Source: Anisakis pegreffii
Lineage: Eukaryota; Nematoda; Chromadorea; Rhabditida; Anisakidae
Assembly: GCA_035041965.1 (NCBI GenBank)
Contig: JAPYMA010000939.1
Span: forward strand, 62,001 to 126,000
Reading direction: 5' to 3'
Length of the DNA stretch: 64,000 nt
This document shows, piece by piece, positions 37,701 through 48,547 of the stretch (within the stretch, counting starts at the first letter, position 1; the number at the start of each line of letters is the position of its first letter). The translations under genes and the position numbers were made by a program. The notes under the pieces are model-generated. The model was not told the DNA's origin. It did no database searches and was given only the letters and a program-made list of their open reading frames with translations.

Positions 37701-40700
37701 GGACTCGACTATAGATCGAGCAGTAGTTGATTGCATTGAGTGAAGTGAGGCTTTGTAATAGAATGAAATTTACTCGAGATATGGTGAAGGTAGTGACCAA
37801 AACACATTGCTGAACTCATTCAGAAAGTGAAGTATTAGGTAATAGCACCACTACTATTATGAATGCGTCTGAGAATCAGCATGAACACGAGAATATCGTT
37901 GAGTAAAAGAGACTAAAATATTATACGCTGATAAGATATCCATATAGCTAGTAGATCAATGAAATGAGACCGCTTGCTACGCATCATGCATCATGCATAG
38001 CTCCTCAATATCATACAATCCAATCCTAGACAGCCAAGCGCTATTAAAAGACTATGTTGAATAGATATGCACAAGCTAACGTTTCAGACATCCAGGCAAA
38101 CTGAAATATCCAGACTTTTCATAAGCTTTATAGAGGCAGAACGCATCAACAACAAGAGCAATGTCCCTTATTAGTATTATAGTTAGTACTAATATAGTAG
38201 TATACTAACCGTTGCATTACCCTGTAATACGAGAGTATTTAGTACGAAAAAGTCAAATCTTCTAAAAACGGTTAAAGAGCAAAAAATTCACCGCTTCTCA
38301 CCCATTTAGCTAAATGAAATCGACGTCCTTCGACGTAGCTTCATGATCCTTTTCACCGTCATCTTTTTCGACTCTCATATCACACCGCATCACATCTTGT
38401 CCTTGACTAACCCATAGTCAATCCAGCTCAACTAATTGAATGACTGTCATTCTCTTCGCGTAAGGCGTAAAATACAACATAAAGCACAACCAATTCATTT
38501 ACGTTACCACATAAATAGCTGTTGAATGGTGTCACTGAAAAAACACCAACATATCTATAAGTATTCTTTATTGCGTGAAGCATTGCTGAATTTGGGATCT
38601 GTTCATTAAAAATCTTTCTCATACATCTAAGCCGATAAGTGTGGATAATCGCTTTCCCATGTCAAGAATTCTCGAATCTACACATTCATATCGTTTGATC
38701 ACCTCATAGACGCACCCTGATCTATCGTACATTTTCAACTCCATAAATGCATTATTCATCCACATTCATTCATGCATTATATTTGTTCTCAACTGAACTT
38801 TCTGAAATGCAAACGAATAATTACAATTTTGCACTACTATATAAATTTACATCAGTTGTATGTACTAAAACCAAATTTGTACTGCTGCTAGTGAAATTAC
38901 TGCTTGCAACTAAAAGCTTTTTCGTAGTTCTGCCATTAATTTCTTACACAACCAAAAAACCCTGTTCCAATCCCTTATTTTTCCCTCTGCTCATTTGTTC
39001 TTGACTGAGAATCGCATATCCATAACAATTCCACACAATTTCTATCGCTAACTACTCTAGCGCTAACTGGAATACATACATTGCATAAGTTTCCACCTCA
39101 ACTATGTGGATCTCATCTCGTAATCTATCACCATATCATGTCCTATACTTAGAGCTTATTTTATTTCACGCTCTTATCCTCTTCTTACGATCGTTTTCTT
39201 TGACGGATTCTTCTCGTTTATCTCACTTTCCATGCTTGCTTGCTTGAATCTACTCGATTCAATCAACCGTTGTTAGGCGTTCTCTCATTCATTCATCCCT
39301 ATAAAACTTCAATCATCAGCACTCTCTGATTGCTCATGTTCAATTCTCAGCTAGCTACTCGCTAAGCTTTATTTCTCCAACTGATCCATCACAACCGTCA
39401 ATTAATAAGATCAGTCTTAAAATCGAATCATTTAGCTGAGTGTTCACTAAAACACGATCGATTCGGTATAATCAACCGGCTATCAACAGAATGTACTGCA
39501 TCAACATCAAATACTCTACTCGCTTGCTTGGGTTGGGATATCATGTGTATGTAATAGGATTTATACGGATCAAAGGAACAGATGATCGACGAGCATGCTC
39601 TGGGCAGTATTCATAACTTCATAAATACATTTAGGTGTGTGTCCATGCAGATGCTTAGCTAATAAGATGCGCCTCAGGGTTTTTGACGTCAACATGAACA
39701 ACCCGAAGTAGATGTGGAGGATGGTATCGGACATCCGAAAGGCAATATGACAAACAATATTATTGTTTTCGATGTTTTTATGTGAACGTGTGCGCATCAT
39801 TAATGAGTGGACAGGAATTGCACAAACAGCAGCACATTAATGAATACGACTTATAATCTGATTAACTTGGCCCATGACTTCAGCAAGCCCTCTTTTGGGA
39901 GGCAATTTTGGTGAAAAAATAAAGATATTGACTTCTCTTGCCATCAGAGAAAACTGCCGGGAATTAGGGAAGATCACCACCTTTGATAGAAAGAATACCT
40001 TCAGTTTGAGACTGGTTCTCGGCCCTTACGCTTTATTGTTATTGAAGCGATTCATGCTTCACGAATATTCTGGCAATAGACAAGTGAGAACGCTCGTTTG
40101 GTTATTTGTCAGCAATTTCAGAACGGAGTTCGTAAATCAATTACAAATCCACAAACACCATCACACACTCTTCTCAATTCAATTACAATGATATTCGACT
40201 CGAAATTAACTTATGCTTCTTTCTAGGCTAACGTTTAAGCATTGAGACAATAGTTGAATGCTTAAATAATTCAATAATAACTGCGTTGTTTTCACTCGCT
40301 TTTTGTGTCTTCTCCATCGTGTATTTCCGCATTATTAAGTAATTACTTCGCATATGTTTTCTCCTCATTTGACGACAAACATCGCATCAAAACAAAAATA
40401 GCCGTCAATGAAGACAACACCAACGTGATTATCGTCATCAGTAACGAAAACAACAACAACAACAACAATAAAGGCAAAGATAAAGGCCAGGGAGCTAATT
40501 CAATCAGATATCCAATCATTGATATACGAATAGATCACAGCTAGATACTGCGCTATTCTAACGGCTTTCTTGAGTATATAGGACTGGTCATTTGTGAACA
40601 TTCATCACTTACTTCAATGCTTTCTTCATCAACACTTCTTGCTTTCGTCTTCATGTGATCGTCTTTCTGAAATTGTCTCATAAATTACAACAACGCTCAA

Positions 40701-42730
40701 TGCCAGTCGCCTGGTTAGCATCATAAATCACTGATGATTAATTCGTCACTAAATATGTTGATTGCGGATACATGCAGCTTTGATAGTCGCATGGGGATTG
40801 CTAACACGAATGCATGTAACGGAGACGAGCTTGTAAGCATACCCTGCATTTGAACTTACCGTCGAAAATGATGGCAAAAAAATGCAGCAATGCTTTGAAA
40901 TAGGTCCTTATACTTGGTCCTTTATAAGTAATTGCAACTCGTTACCAGATTATGCCTCTCTTCCATCAGCAATATTATCAATATCCTTTTTGCCTTCCCT
41001 GACACCCTTCTTTTCACGATGCTCACAATATCTGTGCAGAAAACCATCGATCTTCTTGAGGTTTTAACCTAGATGATTGATCAAGTGATCATGGAGATGT
41101 CGAACTACTTATTCGTATTATTACCAGATGAGCAGATTGCTAATCGTAGAGAAATTTGAATAATTTATGAAATATTGAACGATTTACAAATTACGACAAA
41201 AACATCAATCATTCCAACCGAACCAAATGCTGAATAATTAGCTGATTAATGTGATCTTGAATCCCTTTTCCGTCTCATTTTCATACTGATATTGTGCCGT
41301 TGAGCGGCTCGTTCATTACTGGTAAGCGATAAACAAGTTCAGTTTTGGTCTAATAATGACATGACACTCGTGATATTGCTGTTCATGCAGTGGACACTTC
41401 CACCTAACAGGACTGAGATCTGTTAACGTTTCGTTTGAAAGTTATGTAAATATGAAGGGTGCGCTCGAAGAGTTTATCATGGAACACGATTTCATGTGAG
41501 GAAGCTATGTTGTAGAAGCTCTGGTCACACTGCATTATCAATCATCAGCGAACTGTTAATGGTGATTAATGTAGCGACGATGTACACATGAAAGAGGAAG
41601 CATGCAGCTGTGATAATTGCTGTCCATAAGCATTGCTGCTATCAAAACACAGTGATCAAAACAACTGCACGAGAACAAAACAGCAAACGAAAACAAAATA
41701 ATCTGCTCGAATCGTAGCGCATAAAGTTGCGGGTGTATCCTTTGAAGGGTTCATTCAGCATCATCGAACGGCTTGGATATATTAATCCTATGAAACATTT
41801 CGTGACTGAAAACAATTGATCGTGGCCATACGCGAATGCGCTGCCGGATCAAATTATTTTTCTGCAATAAATAATTTTCTCTCTTAAGAAATCCTACACA
41901 TACATCATGACGTTACTAATAACATCATGCAGGCGAAAGCATTCAGATATTAAATTCAAGCTACAGACTGGAACTGGATTGTGGTTAATTGATTCGAACT
42001 GTTCTAAAGATCAAAAAGAAACGACTCAAATGAAAAAATTCCCATCAACGGCTATTGCTCACACATTGCAATTCCGCTTGAATGCAAACCATTAATTGAA
42101 AGGATAATATAGCGAAATCGATTCCAACTTCAAAAACACATTGATAATCTGCCTGAAACACAGTGAAATGGAAATTTATGAGGCCTTCTCTCGATGATCA
42201 ATGCAAAATTTCTAGTTCCAACACGCTATTGTTATCGTGAAGCCATAGAAGCTTAGAATTTGTGCAAATTGAATCGCTCAAGTACAAGTACAAAATATTT
42301 AATCATTCAATCTGTTCTTCACTCCTGGCATGCCTTCATCACCGTATAATTGTCCGATACTACAAAACGAATTGCAGAAAACGTTAATTCGAAAACGTTT
42401 ACAAAAGTTTCTATCATCAGTTTTAACGACTTGCTTTCGGTTTTCGAACGACCAGTCGAGTCATTTTTATAGGGATTCATTCTAGATACTGCAAATATTG
42501 TTTTGTGCATATTTGTGGATTAATGTCGCAGACGGCAATTTAATTAATTTGTTATCGTTGTCAATGAATAATCCCTGGACATCAATGACCAATTTCGTTG
42601 CGATAATACAATTTCTTTTCTTTTTGCTCAATACGTAATCAACACAGATCCTGTATTTGCCTAGCGAATCGTCAAGCCAACTCATTGTTTTTTGAGTCGT
42701 AAGCGTTTAGCAGAAATCACATTGCGCTGC

Positions 42731-42738
42731 AATTTCAG
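42731..42738 (+). promoter_or_regulatory. Splice acceptor just upstream of the PP1-like start (possible SL site)
   Basis: AATTTCAG ends 36 bases before the ATG at 42775. As with unc-10, a strong acceptor with no visible upstream exon suggests spliced-leader trans-splicing or a 5' UTR intron. Confidence 0.45.
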
Positions 42739-42774
42739 ACGTTGTTCAGCCCTGGTAGCGCATAAATAAAAAGC

Positions 42775-45747
42775 ATGCGTGACAAATTACCGAAATGTAA
42801 TAGCGGTGGCGAACGGGGAACAATCGCTTTATGTCAAGATGAACTCGAAGACGGTATACTGGACATATTGGAGGGCATTGAATATGGCCTATCAGTCTCT
42901 GAACAAATAGATGAAAAGCAATTAGTTAAGGTATGAACAACTTCTATGACAAACACGGAATTTGCCTTGTTAGAGTGACTGAAGTGAAGCAATTGCATTT
43001 TCAAAACGGTTTCTCGAATCAGCTTCTAATGAACATCCCAAATTGATTCGATTTTCTTTCCAATGATCCTTGAATTGTCAGTGAATTTCTGAAGGCCAAT
43101 AAATCGATTCATGTCGCAGAAATAGAATCATCTTTCGCTTAATTAATCGTTCAGAAGAATGAGAAATTCAATTTCTAGCCATCGGATATTCTCATCAACT
43201 GATGTCATCGATAGTAGGTTCATTAGATCAGCATAGATGAAGTTATTATATTTCGGTAACATTAGTTAATAAAGCATTTCAACTGATCTATCTTCAGATC
43301 ACTATTCAGATCAACATTTCAGATTCTGCATCGAGCTGCAGACCTGTTCTCGAAGGATTCTATTCTTCTCGAGATTCCACTCACTTCGAGTTTGATTATT
43401 GTCGGAAATTTAGACGGACAACTAAGTGACCTATTGATCGTTCTGAGAACAAATGGCTTACCACCTAAGACAGACTATCTATTTCTTGGTAATAAATCCT
43501 CAGTCAATTTCTGATGTAGATGAAATGAACTGGAACTCAAAGTTATCAATTAAACATCAACAATAATGATAACAGTAACGATCGCGTTGATTGCGGCAGC
43601 ATTTATCAGACAAATACTATTGAATAAACCTCTGGAAAACATCAAAATAACGTCGATTCTGTGGAAAATTTGATGGTCAGAGATGAAATGTCGCTTGAGG
43701 ATTCTCTTTTGGATATTATCAATTCATTAAGAATTGTGATCTTCGAAAAATCTTTTTTGTTGAATCAAAACGTTAGTTTGTAGGTGGATATCTCGATCGA
43801 GAAAATCAGTCTCGTTATCAAATTGAGATTCTCTTACTTTTGCTGCTGATGAAATTACGTTGGCCATCACACATATACTTGCTAAGAGGATGTCAAGAGA
43901 TTTTCGATTGCAATTATGAATGTGGATTCATAAAATTGGTACGATGAAGCTTTGTAGCATAATAGTTAACTTTAAAAGACAATTTAACTTCTGTAATGTT
44001 CACTTATATCGCAACGAATTCTGGCAAATTCGATTAAGATCCAACGGACACGAAATCCAATAGATTAGGCTGAATTGACTGGATCTAGACTTAATAAGTG
44101 AAGCAGAACATTGACTAAAGGCGCTCATTCCGATCTGACAATATGATTGTTTAACATCATCACTTGACAATATCCACTTTGAAGATTACAGCTGTCACAA
44201 GAGCTAGAAACGCATTATTCAAGACCATCTTCTCTTAAGTCTTTGATAAATCCCAAAATCACGCTACGGTCACTGAACAATAACGTTGTTTCAGTGCAAC
44301 GATACCTATGGAAACAATAGCACTTATTCGTTATTCAGTGAGACTTTTGATGTTATGCCTATTGCTGCAATTATTGCTGGTATGTGTTGACTTTGCATTA
44401 CTCTACAGATCAATTTGTTGTCATTCACGCAATTATTTCTTCATAAACGTTACCCTGCAAATGATGAAGTTCACAAATTTAGCTCCATCTTTTCATTTAG
44501 ATTCATTGCTATGTTGCCATGGCGGCTTATCCCAGTGGATGACATCTCGTGATAATATACGACAAATCCCACGACCGACCTATCGCGATCGTATGAAAAT
44601 GCTTGACAGATGTCTAATGACCGATATTCTTTGGTCCACACCGTCCAAATTTCAGCGATTGTACGCGAATTTTGTCTCTAATTTAAAGTTTATTGCTATC
44701 AAACAGAAATACGGCGAATAATCATGCCCATACAACTGCTTCCATATAAATTTTCGACTGCCTAATCACCCAACTTAAAATTACCAACTGATTCACTAAA
44801 TATCAAATGTTTCCATTTAGAACTTGAAGAAATCCTCCCAAATGCTATTAAATCACTTAGACAATCAACCAAATTAAACAGAGCAGAGATATTCCGATTT
44901 GAATATTGCTCTGTTCATTCTCACATTCAGCGACAAACAGCAAACGAAATATTTCGATAATTTCCTACCTAAATCATCAAACAATAAGCTTTCATAATGC
45001 TCTCACTTCTATTCAACCAATTTCAGACCATTCAACCCGTGCACTGATGACGAGATTTCGTTTACGTTCAATGAATTGGCACTTGATACTTGCCTCCAAT
45101 GTATGCAATGTACGACACTGATACGAAGTCATCGACGCCGTATGGGTGGATATCAAGAGGACTGGCCCAGAAAGTGCTACACGATCTATACGAAAGCTTA
45201 CCGTTCCGAGCAACAACGTGACTGGGGTGCTATTCTGAGAGTGGCACGTAGCCGAATAGACGAGGGCTTCGATATTACACCAATACAACATCGTCATCTG
45301 GTGAACGAATCACAGAACTCACGCTACCTTTGTGAACAACTAGCTGTCGAGTTTGATCAGTTGGCTTTCCAGTCCGATTTTGAAGTGGCACTGCTCGATG
45401 AGTCGTCGTGCAGAAGATGTGAAAGCAGTGATGTGATTTCTGAGCAAAACAAATTTCGTTTGGCGACACACTGTGACATAGGACATTGGATGTGTAAATG
45501 GGCCAAGGATTACATAGCGAATCGAGAGTCCTACAAGACAATACCGTCAGGTTTCAAGCGTTTACGCTACACTGAATTGACAAAACTCTTTCCGCTCTAC
45601 TATGATTTAAAGTTTTTGAATGCTGGCACCTATCGAGCGGTGCTCACTGAAGATGAACGTCAAATGATGCGAGTGGTAAGTTGTCACTATCTTCAATGCT
45701 ACACTTCAAATAAACTTTATTCAAGAAATATTTCTAAGGCGTTCTGA
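42775..45747 (+). CDS. PP1-family phosphatase homologue, probably a pseudophosphatase
   Basis: Six exons (42775-42930, 43323-43488, 43784-43938, 44295-44379, 44501-44660, 45027-45675 or 45747) join in phase. The order of motifs follows PP1/PPP serine-threonine phosphatases: LPPKTDYLFLG, LLRG, MPIAAIIA, CCHGGLS, DILWSTP, ISFTF, then LIRSH. The catalytic signatures are altered: GDxHG is GNLDG (80-84), GDYVDRG is GGYLDRE (108-114), RGNHE is RGCQE (142-146), and SAPNYC is lost. Only CCHGG and the later His are kept, so both metal sites are damaged and catalysis is unlikely. About 150 residues follow the phosphatase core, far more than PP1's tail. The last exon either uses a perfect donor (GTAAGT at 45676) or reads to TGA at 45745-45747, with AATAAA at 45792. 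Nematodes have many divergent, often male-enriched PPP paralogues; a binding or decoy role is inference. Confidence 0.85.
45220..45675 (+). other. C-terminal extension of the PP1-like protein, unknown
   Basis: After the point where PP1 would end, the last exon continues with about 150 residues of ordinary composition. It has a cysteine/histidine cluster (CRRCES, then HCDIGHWMC about 20 residues on) that could bind metal, and amphipathic stretches such as TELTKLFPLYYDLKFL. I do not recognise the domain. It lies in the same uninterrupted frame as the phosphatase-like part, so it belongs to the same protein. Confidence 0.6.
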
Positions 45748-45791
45748 AATTCCAAACTCGGCAGAGTGCTTAGCAAACACCGACTTGTCTG

Positions 45792-45797
45792 AATAAA
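45792..45797 (+). terminator. Candidate poly(A) signal of the PP1-like gene
   Basis: AATAAA lies 45 bases after the readthrough stop at 45747. It supports the model in which the gene ends here and the next coding region is separate. Confidence 0.35.
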
Positions 45798-46454
45798 TAT
45801 AAATTATTCATACAAAATTGCTACAAGTTGAATTAATACAAATTCACCGTGCTCATTCTCACTTCAAGCAACCAACAATGTAATAGTCCTAAATTACGGG
45901 TTGGATGACTGAAAACAAGCCTGAGTGATTTCAAAGTCCGCCAATCATTTTAGACTAATCCTGAAGTGGCCATAAATACGACACCAGTCTCAATTGCGTG
46001 GAGTGAACGCGATTTAGGAGTCATTGACGAGCCGAATGAACCACAGGGTATTATTACTCACTTCAGCTATTAATCAGTTCAATTCGAGAATATCACTGCG
46101 ACCATCGCCATCAGTTTCAATCGTTATCATCATTGTTATCAAACCTGATATCGTGCAGCAATGCTTTAGTCATCAGACTCACAGATTTTATGCTAGATGA
46201 CAGCGAACAAATGTTCAAATGTTCATTGCTTGCTGTAGTTCACAATTCAGATAGATGAGATAAGATGGATGAGATTATAAATAAGACAGGTTCTCGTGCT
46301 ATTCTCAGTAGACATCCTCAATATATTCTCACTATAGATATGATCTTCGTAATAAGATCTCACAGTCAAGTCCTCACCCCTATCATCTCATGAAATTTCG
46401 CTACCGTTTTCGTGTATTTGTCAACTTAATTTTGATGATGATCAAAACATCGGA

Positions 46455-47118
46455 ATGAGTGATCAAAATAATTTCGAAGCAGGATCGGATGGAGCACAAC
46501 AACAGCAAGAAGATGGCGCAGGCGCACGACGCGATGCGCACGAGGTATCTGTTGATTTCCAAGACGAAGCCGCGGCCTCCATCCGACAGCCCTCTGATGT
46601 TGGACCGAGAAACTTAAGAGGCACCCAAGAACGTGGTCTTTCAACTCCTGTTCGAGCCATTCCAATTAGTCAATCGAGTGGCGTGGATCGTGAATCGCGA
46701 AAGCGTAGCCGCAGCAAGTGGCGATTCAAGAATTTGTTTGCCAAAGACCTTATGGTGGGTTTCCAAAGTACTTTCGGAAATGTTACTGTTATCCAAAAAT
46801 TGCATTAGAACAATAGACATTGACCAGTATTATCAATATTGACCGATATCAACCAATTTAACCGATATTCAAAGATCAATATTATCTGATATAGTTCACC
46901 AATATCAACCAACATTCACCATTACCATCAAATCACAATGGTACACAGTTAATTTATGGTGCTTGAACTTTTCCAAAAAAATAGAGCGAGGGGAAATTTG
47001 CAATTTTTGCTATGTTTAGAAACAAACGAGCCGAAGCAACAAAAGACGACGCAAGCACTGGCATCCGTTATTCGATACAACCGACGAATGGCTTCTTCTG
47101 AATGATAGTGGACTCTGA
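46455..47118 (+). CDS. Small Gln-rich, basic protein of 132 residues, unknown
   Basis: Two exons (46455-46754 and 47020-47118) join at GT...TTTAG in phase 0. The first begins MSDQNNFEAGSDG and has a Gln/Glu/Ala-rich part, then a strongly basic, Arg/Ser-rich part (SRKRSRSKWRFKNLF). The second continues SNKRRRKHWHPLF and ends DEWLLLNDSGL. The basic runs could be nuclear-localisation or RNA-binding sequences, but no domain is recognised. The frame is also open upstream to about 46369, where an AAG acceptor-like site would allow a phase-0 join to the donor at 45676. It may therefore be the 3' end of the PP1-like gene instead. An AATAAA at 47278 fits its end. Confidence 0.6.
46822..46930 (+). repeat. 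Imperfect short tandem repeats in the intron
   Basis: Variants of ACCGATATCAACCAAT recur several times between the two exons of the small gene. They are degenerate and short, and no function is suggested. Confidence 0.4.
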
Positions 47119-47277
47119 CTCAGCTGAAATTAATTCGAACACAACTTTATAGAGAATTTCCACGCGTTCTTCTTATACGCTGACAATGAAACTCATCCGA
47201 TTCTATCTGATTATGAATATATTCAGTAGAAGATCGAATGAGACCACTGCGTGATTCAAAGTGAAATGACCATGTGC

Positions 47278-47283
47278 AATAAA
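47278..47283 (+). terminator. Candidate poly(A) signal of the small basic-protein gene
   Basis: AATAAA lies 160 bases after the TGA at 47116-47118. Confidence 0.35.
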
Positions 47284-47671
47284 ATGCTCAAATGTTTTAG
47301 CAAATGGGCATCAAATCTGCCGTAAACGGACAATTGCTATGTAGAAACAGCAGATATGACTGCAGAGAAGAGATTAATGAATTAAGTGCAGTTGGATAAA
47401 GAGGGTTGATACAAGCACATAGAATGGTGAACAAAAAAAAACATGATAGTGTTAGCTAAGTTGAATTGCTGATCCATCCATCCACTCATCCTTTTTCTCT
47501 TGCTTATTACTTGTTGAGAGAAGAGGATTTTACGAAATCCTCCAGTCAACGAGCGATCAATGATTAATGATTCCTACTTACTAATATTTCAAACCGTTAT
47601 GTGAATGACAAGTAACCATGACTATAATTCAAATCAGCTGGTTCATATTTCTCCATAAACAGCAAGCAGTA

Positions 47672-48016
47672 CTGATAAGAAATTAACATGTTACTGAACA
47701 AACCGGAGGAATAGGGCTCCTTGAATGTAGTGACTAATAGTAAGATACTTCATTAGTCATATGCAAGTGATGAGCTAGCTAGCTGGTATGTGACCTTCTC
47801 TCAGAAATTTTACCATATCCAAAATATCGAGGAAATTCTATCGACAACCTATATGCTGAGATCCTCTTCTATCAGATGCTGACAAGAAATGAATATTTTA
47901 CTGAACAACGTTAAGGAGTAAGCTTTCTTGAATGTGATACTTCAGGTATTTCGTTAGTCACATTAGTTGTGAGCAGATATATGACATACCGTCAGAAAAT
48001 GAATAAGTCCAAATCA
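47672..48016. repeat. Diverged tandem duplication (about 150 bp unit)
   Basis: The segment at about 47672-47824 (TGATAAGAAATTAACATGTT... to ...TTTTACCATATCCAAA) is repeated in diverged form at about 47877-48016 (TGACAAGAAATGAATATTTT... to ...AATGAATAAGTCCAAA). In order, both copies share TACTGAACAA, CTTGAATGT, a TTAGTCA core, and ATGTGACC/ATGACATACC followed by TCAGAAA. It lies between genes. Confidence 0.6.
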
Positions 48017-48547
48017 TCTTGAATACGACATCCTTGATAAAGCTAATTAGTACGCTTTTTGAGGTAAAGTTGGGCATGGTGCAGATGAACTGTTCCATCA
48101 GCTTAGCAGTCATAGACTTTGGCACCATGATTTCATGCGTAGGCTCTGATTAGATCAATTTGAACATAATGCATTCTTTCCGTTCACTGTTATGAGCGCT
48201 CTATGGATATTATCATTTCACTATTTAGAAGACTTTATCGCACTGGACCATAGGTTCATTTCAATGCAACTAACACCAGATAGTTCATGAAAAACATTTA
48301 CGACCATCTCAAAAGCATTATCCGCGAACGTACAAATGCAAAAACTTCGTAATATTACATTGAATAACGGTAATAGCTACTCAGCCAACAATTATGATAA
48401 ATATAATATTAATGGCGATAACATAGGCAGTTGTGTGAGTGGTTATAATTATATCATCAGTGTTAAAACTGATGTGAAGTTGGTGATAATGTTAACACGA
48501 AAACATGTATCGACAGTAATAAATAATTATGGTGATAGCGGATGGAT

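Larger units (their letters stand above)
22832..42730. other. 20-kb gene-poor interval upstream of unc-10
   Basis: Apart from the repeats and the promoter-like patch listed separately, I found no stretch with splice-supported coding frames or recognisable protein. The longest frames (30910-31302 minus, 36158-36598 minus, 39874-40191 plus) have atypical composition and no homologue I know. Because the genes on either side are transcribed away from this interval, it probably holds regulatory DNA for unc-10 (minus) and the phosphatase gene (plus), and perhaps non-coding RNAs. Confidence 0.55.

Noticed and set aside
39874..40191. 105-codon plus-strand open frame with some protein-like texture
   Set aside because: No homologue recognised, no splice context and no neighbouring exons. 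A decayed fragment is possible but not supportable.
46463..46660. Open frame antisense to the small basic gene
   Set aside because: It is a shadow of the plus-strand exon, whose splice junction leads into a second exon in phase.
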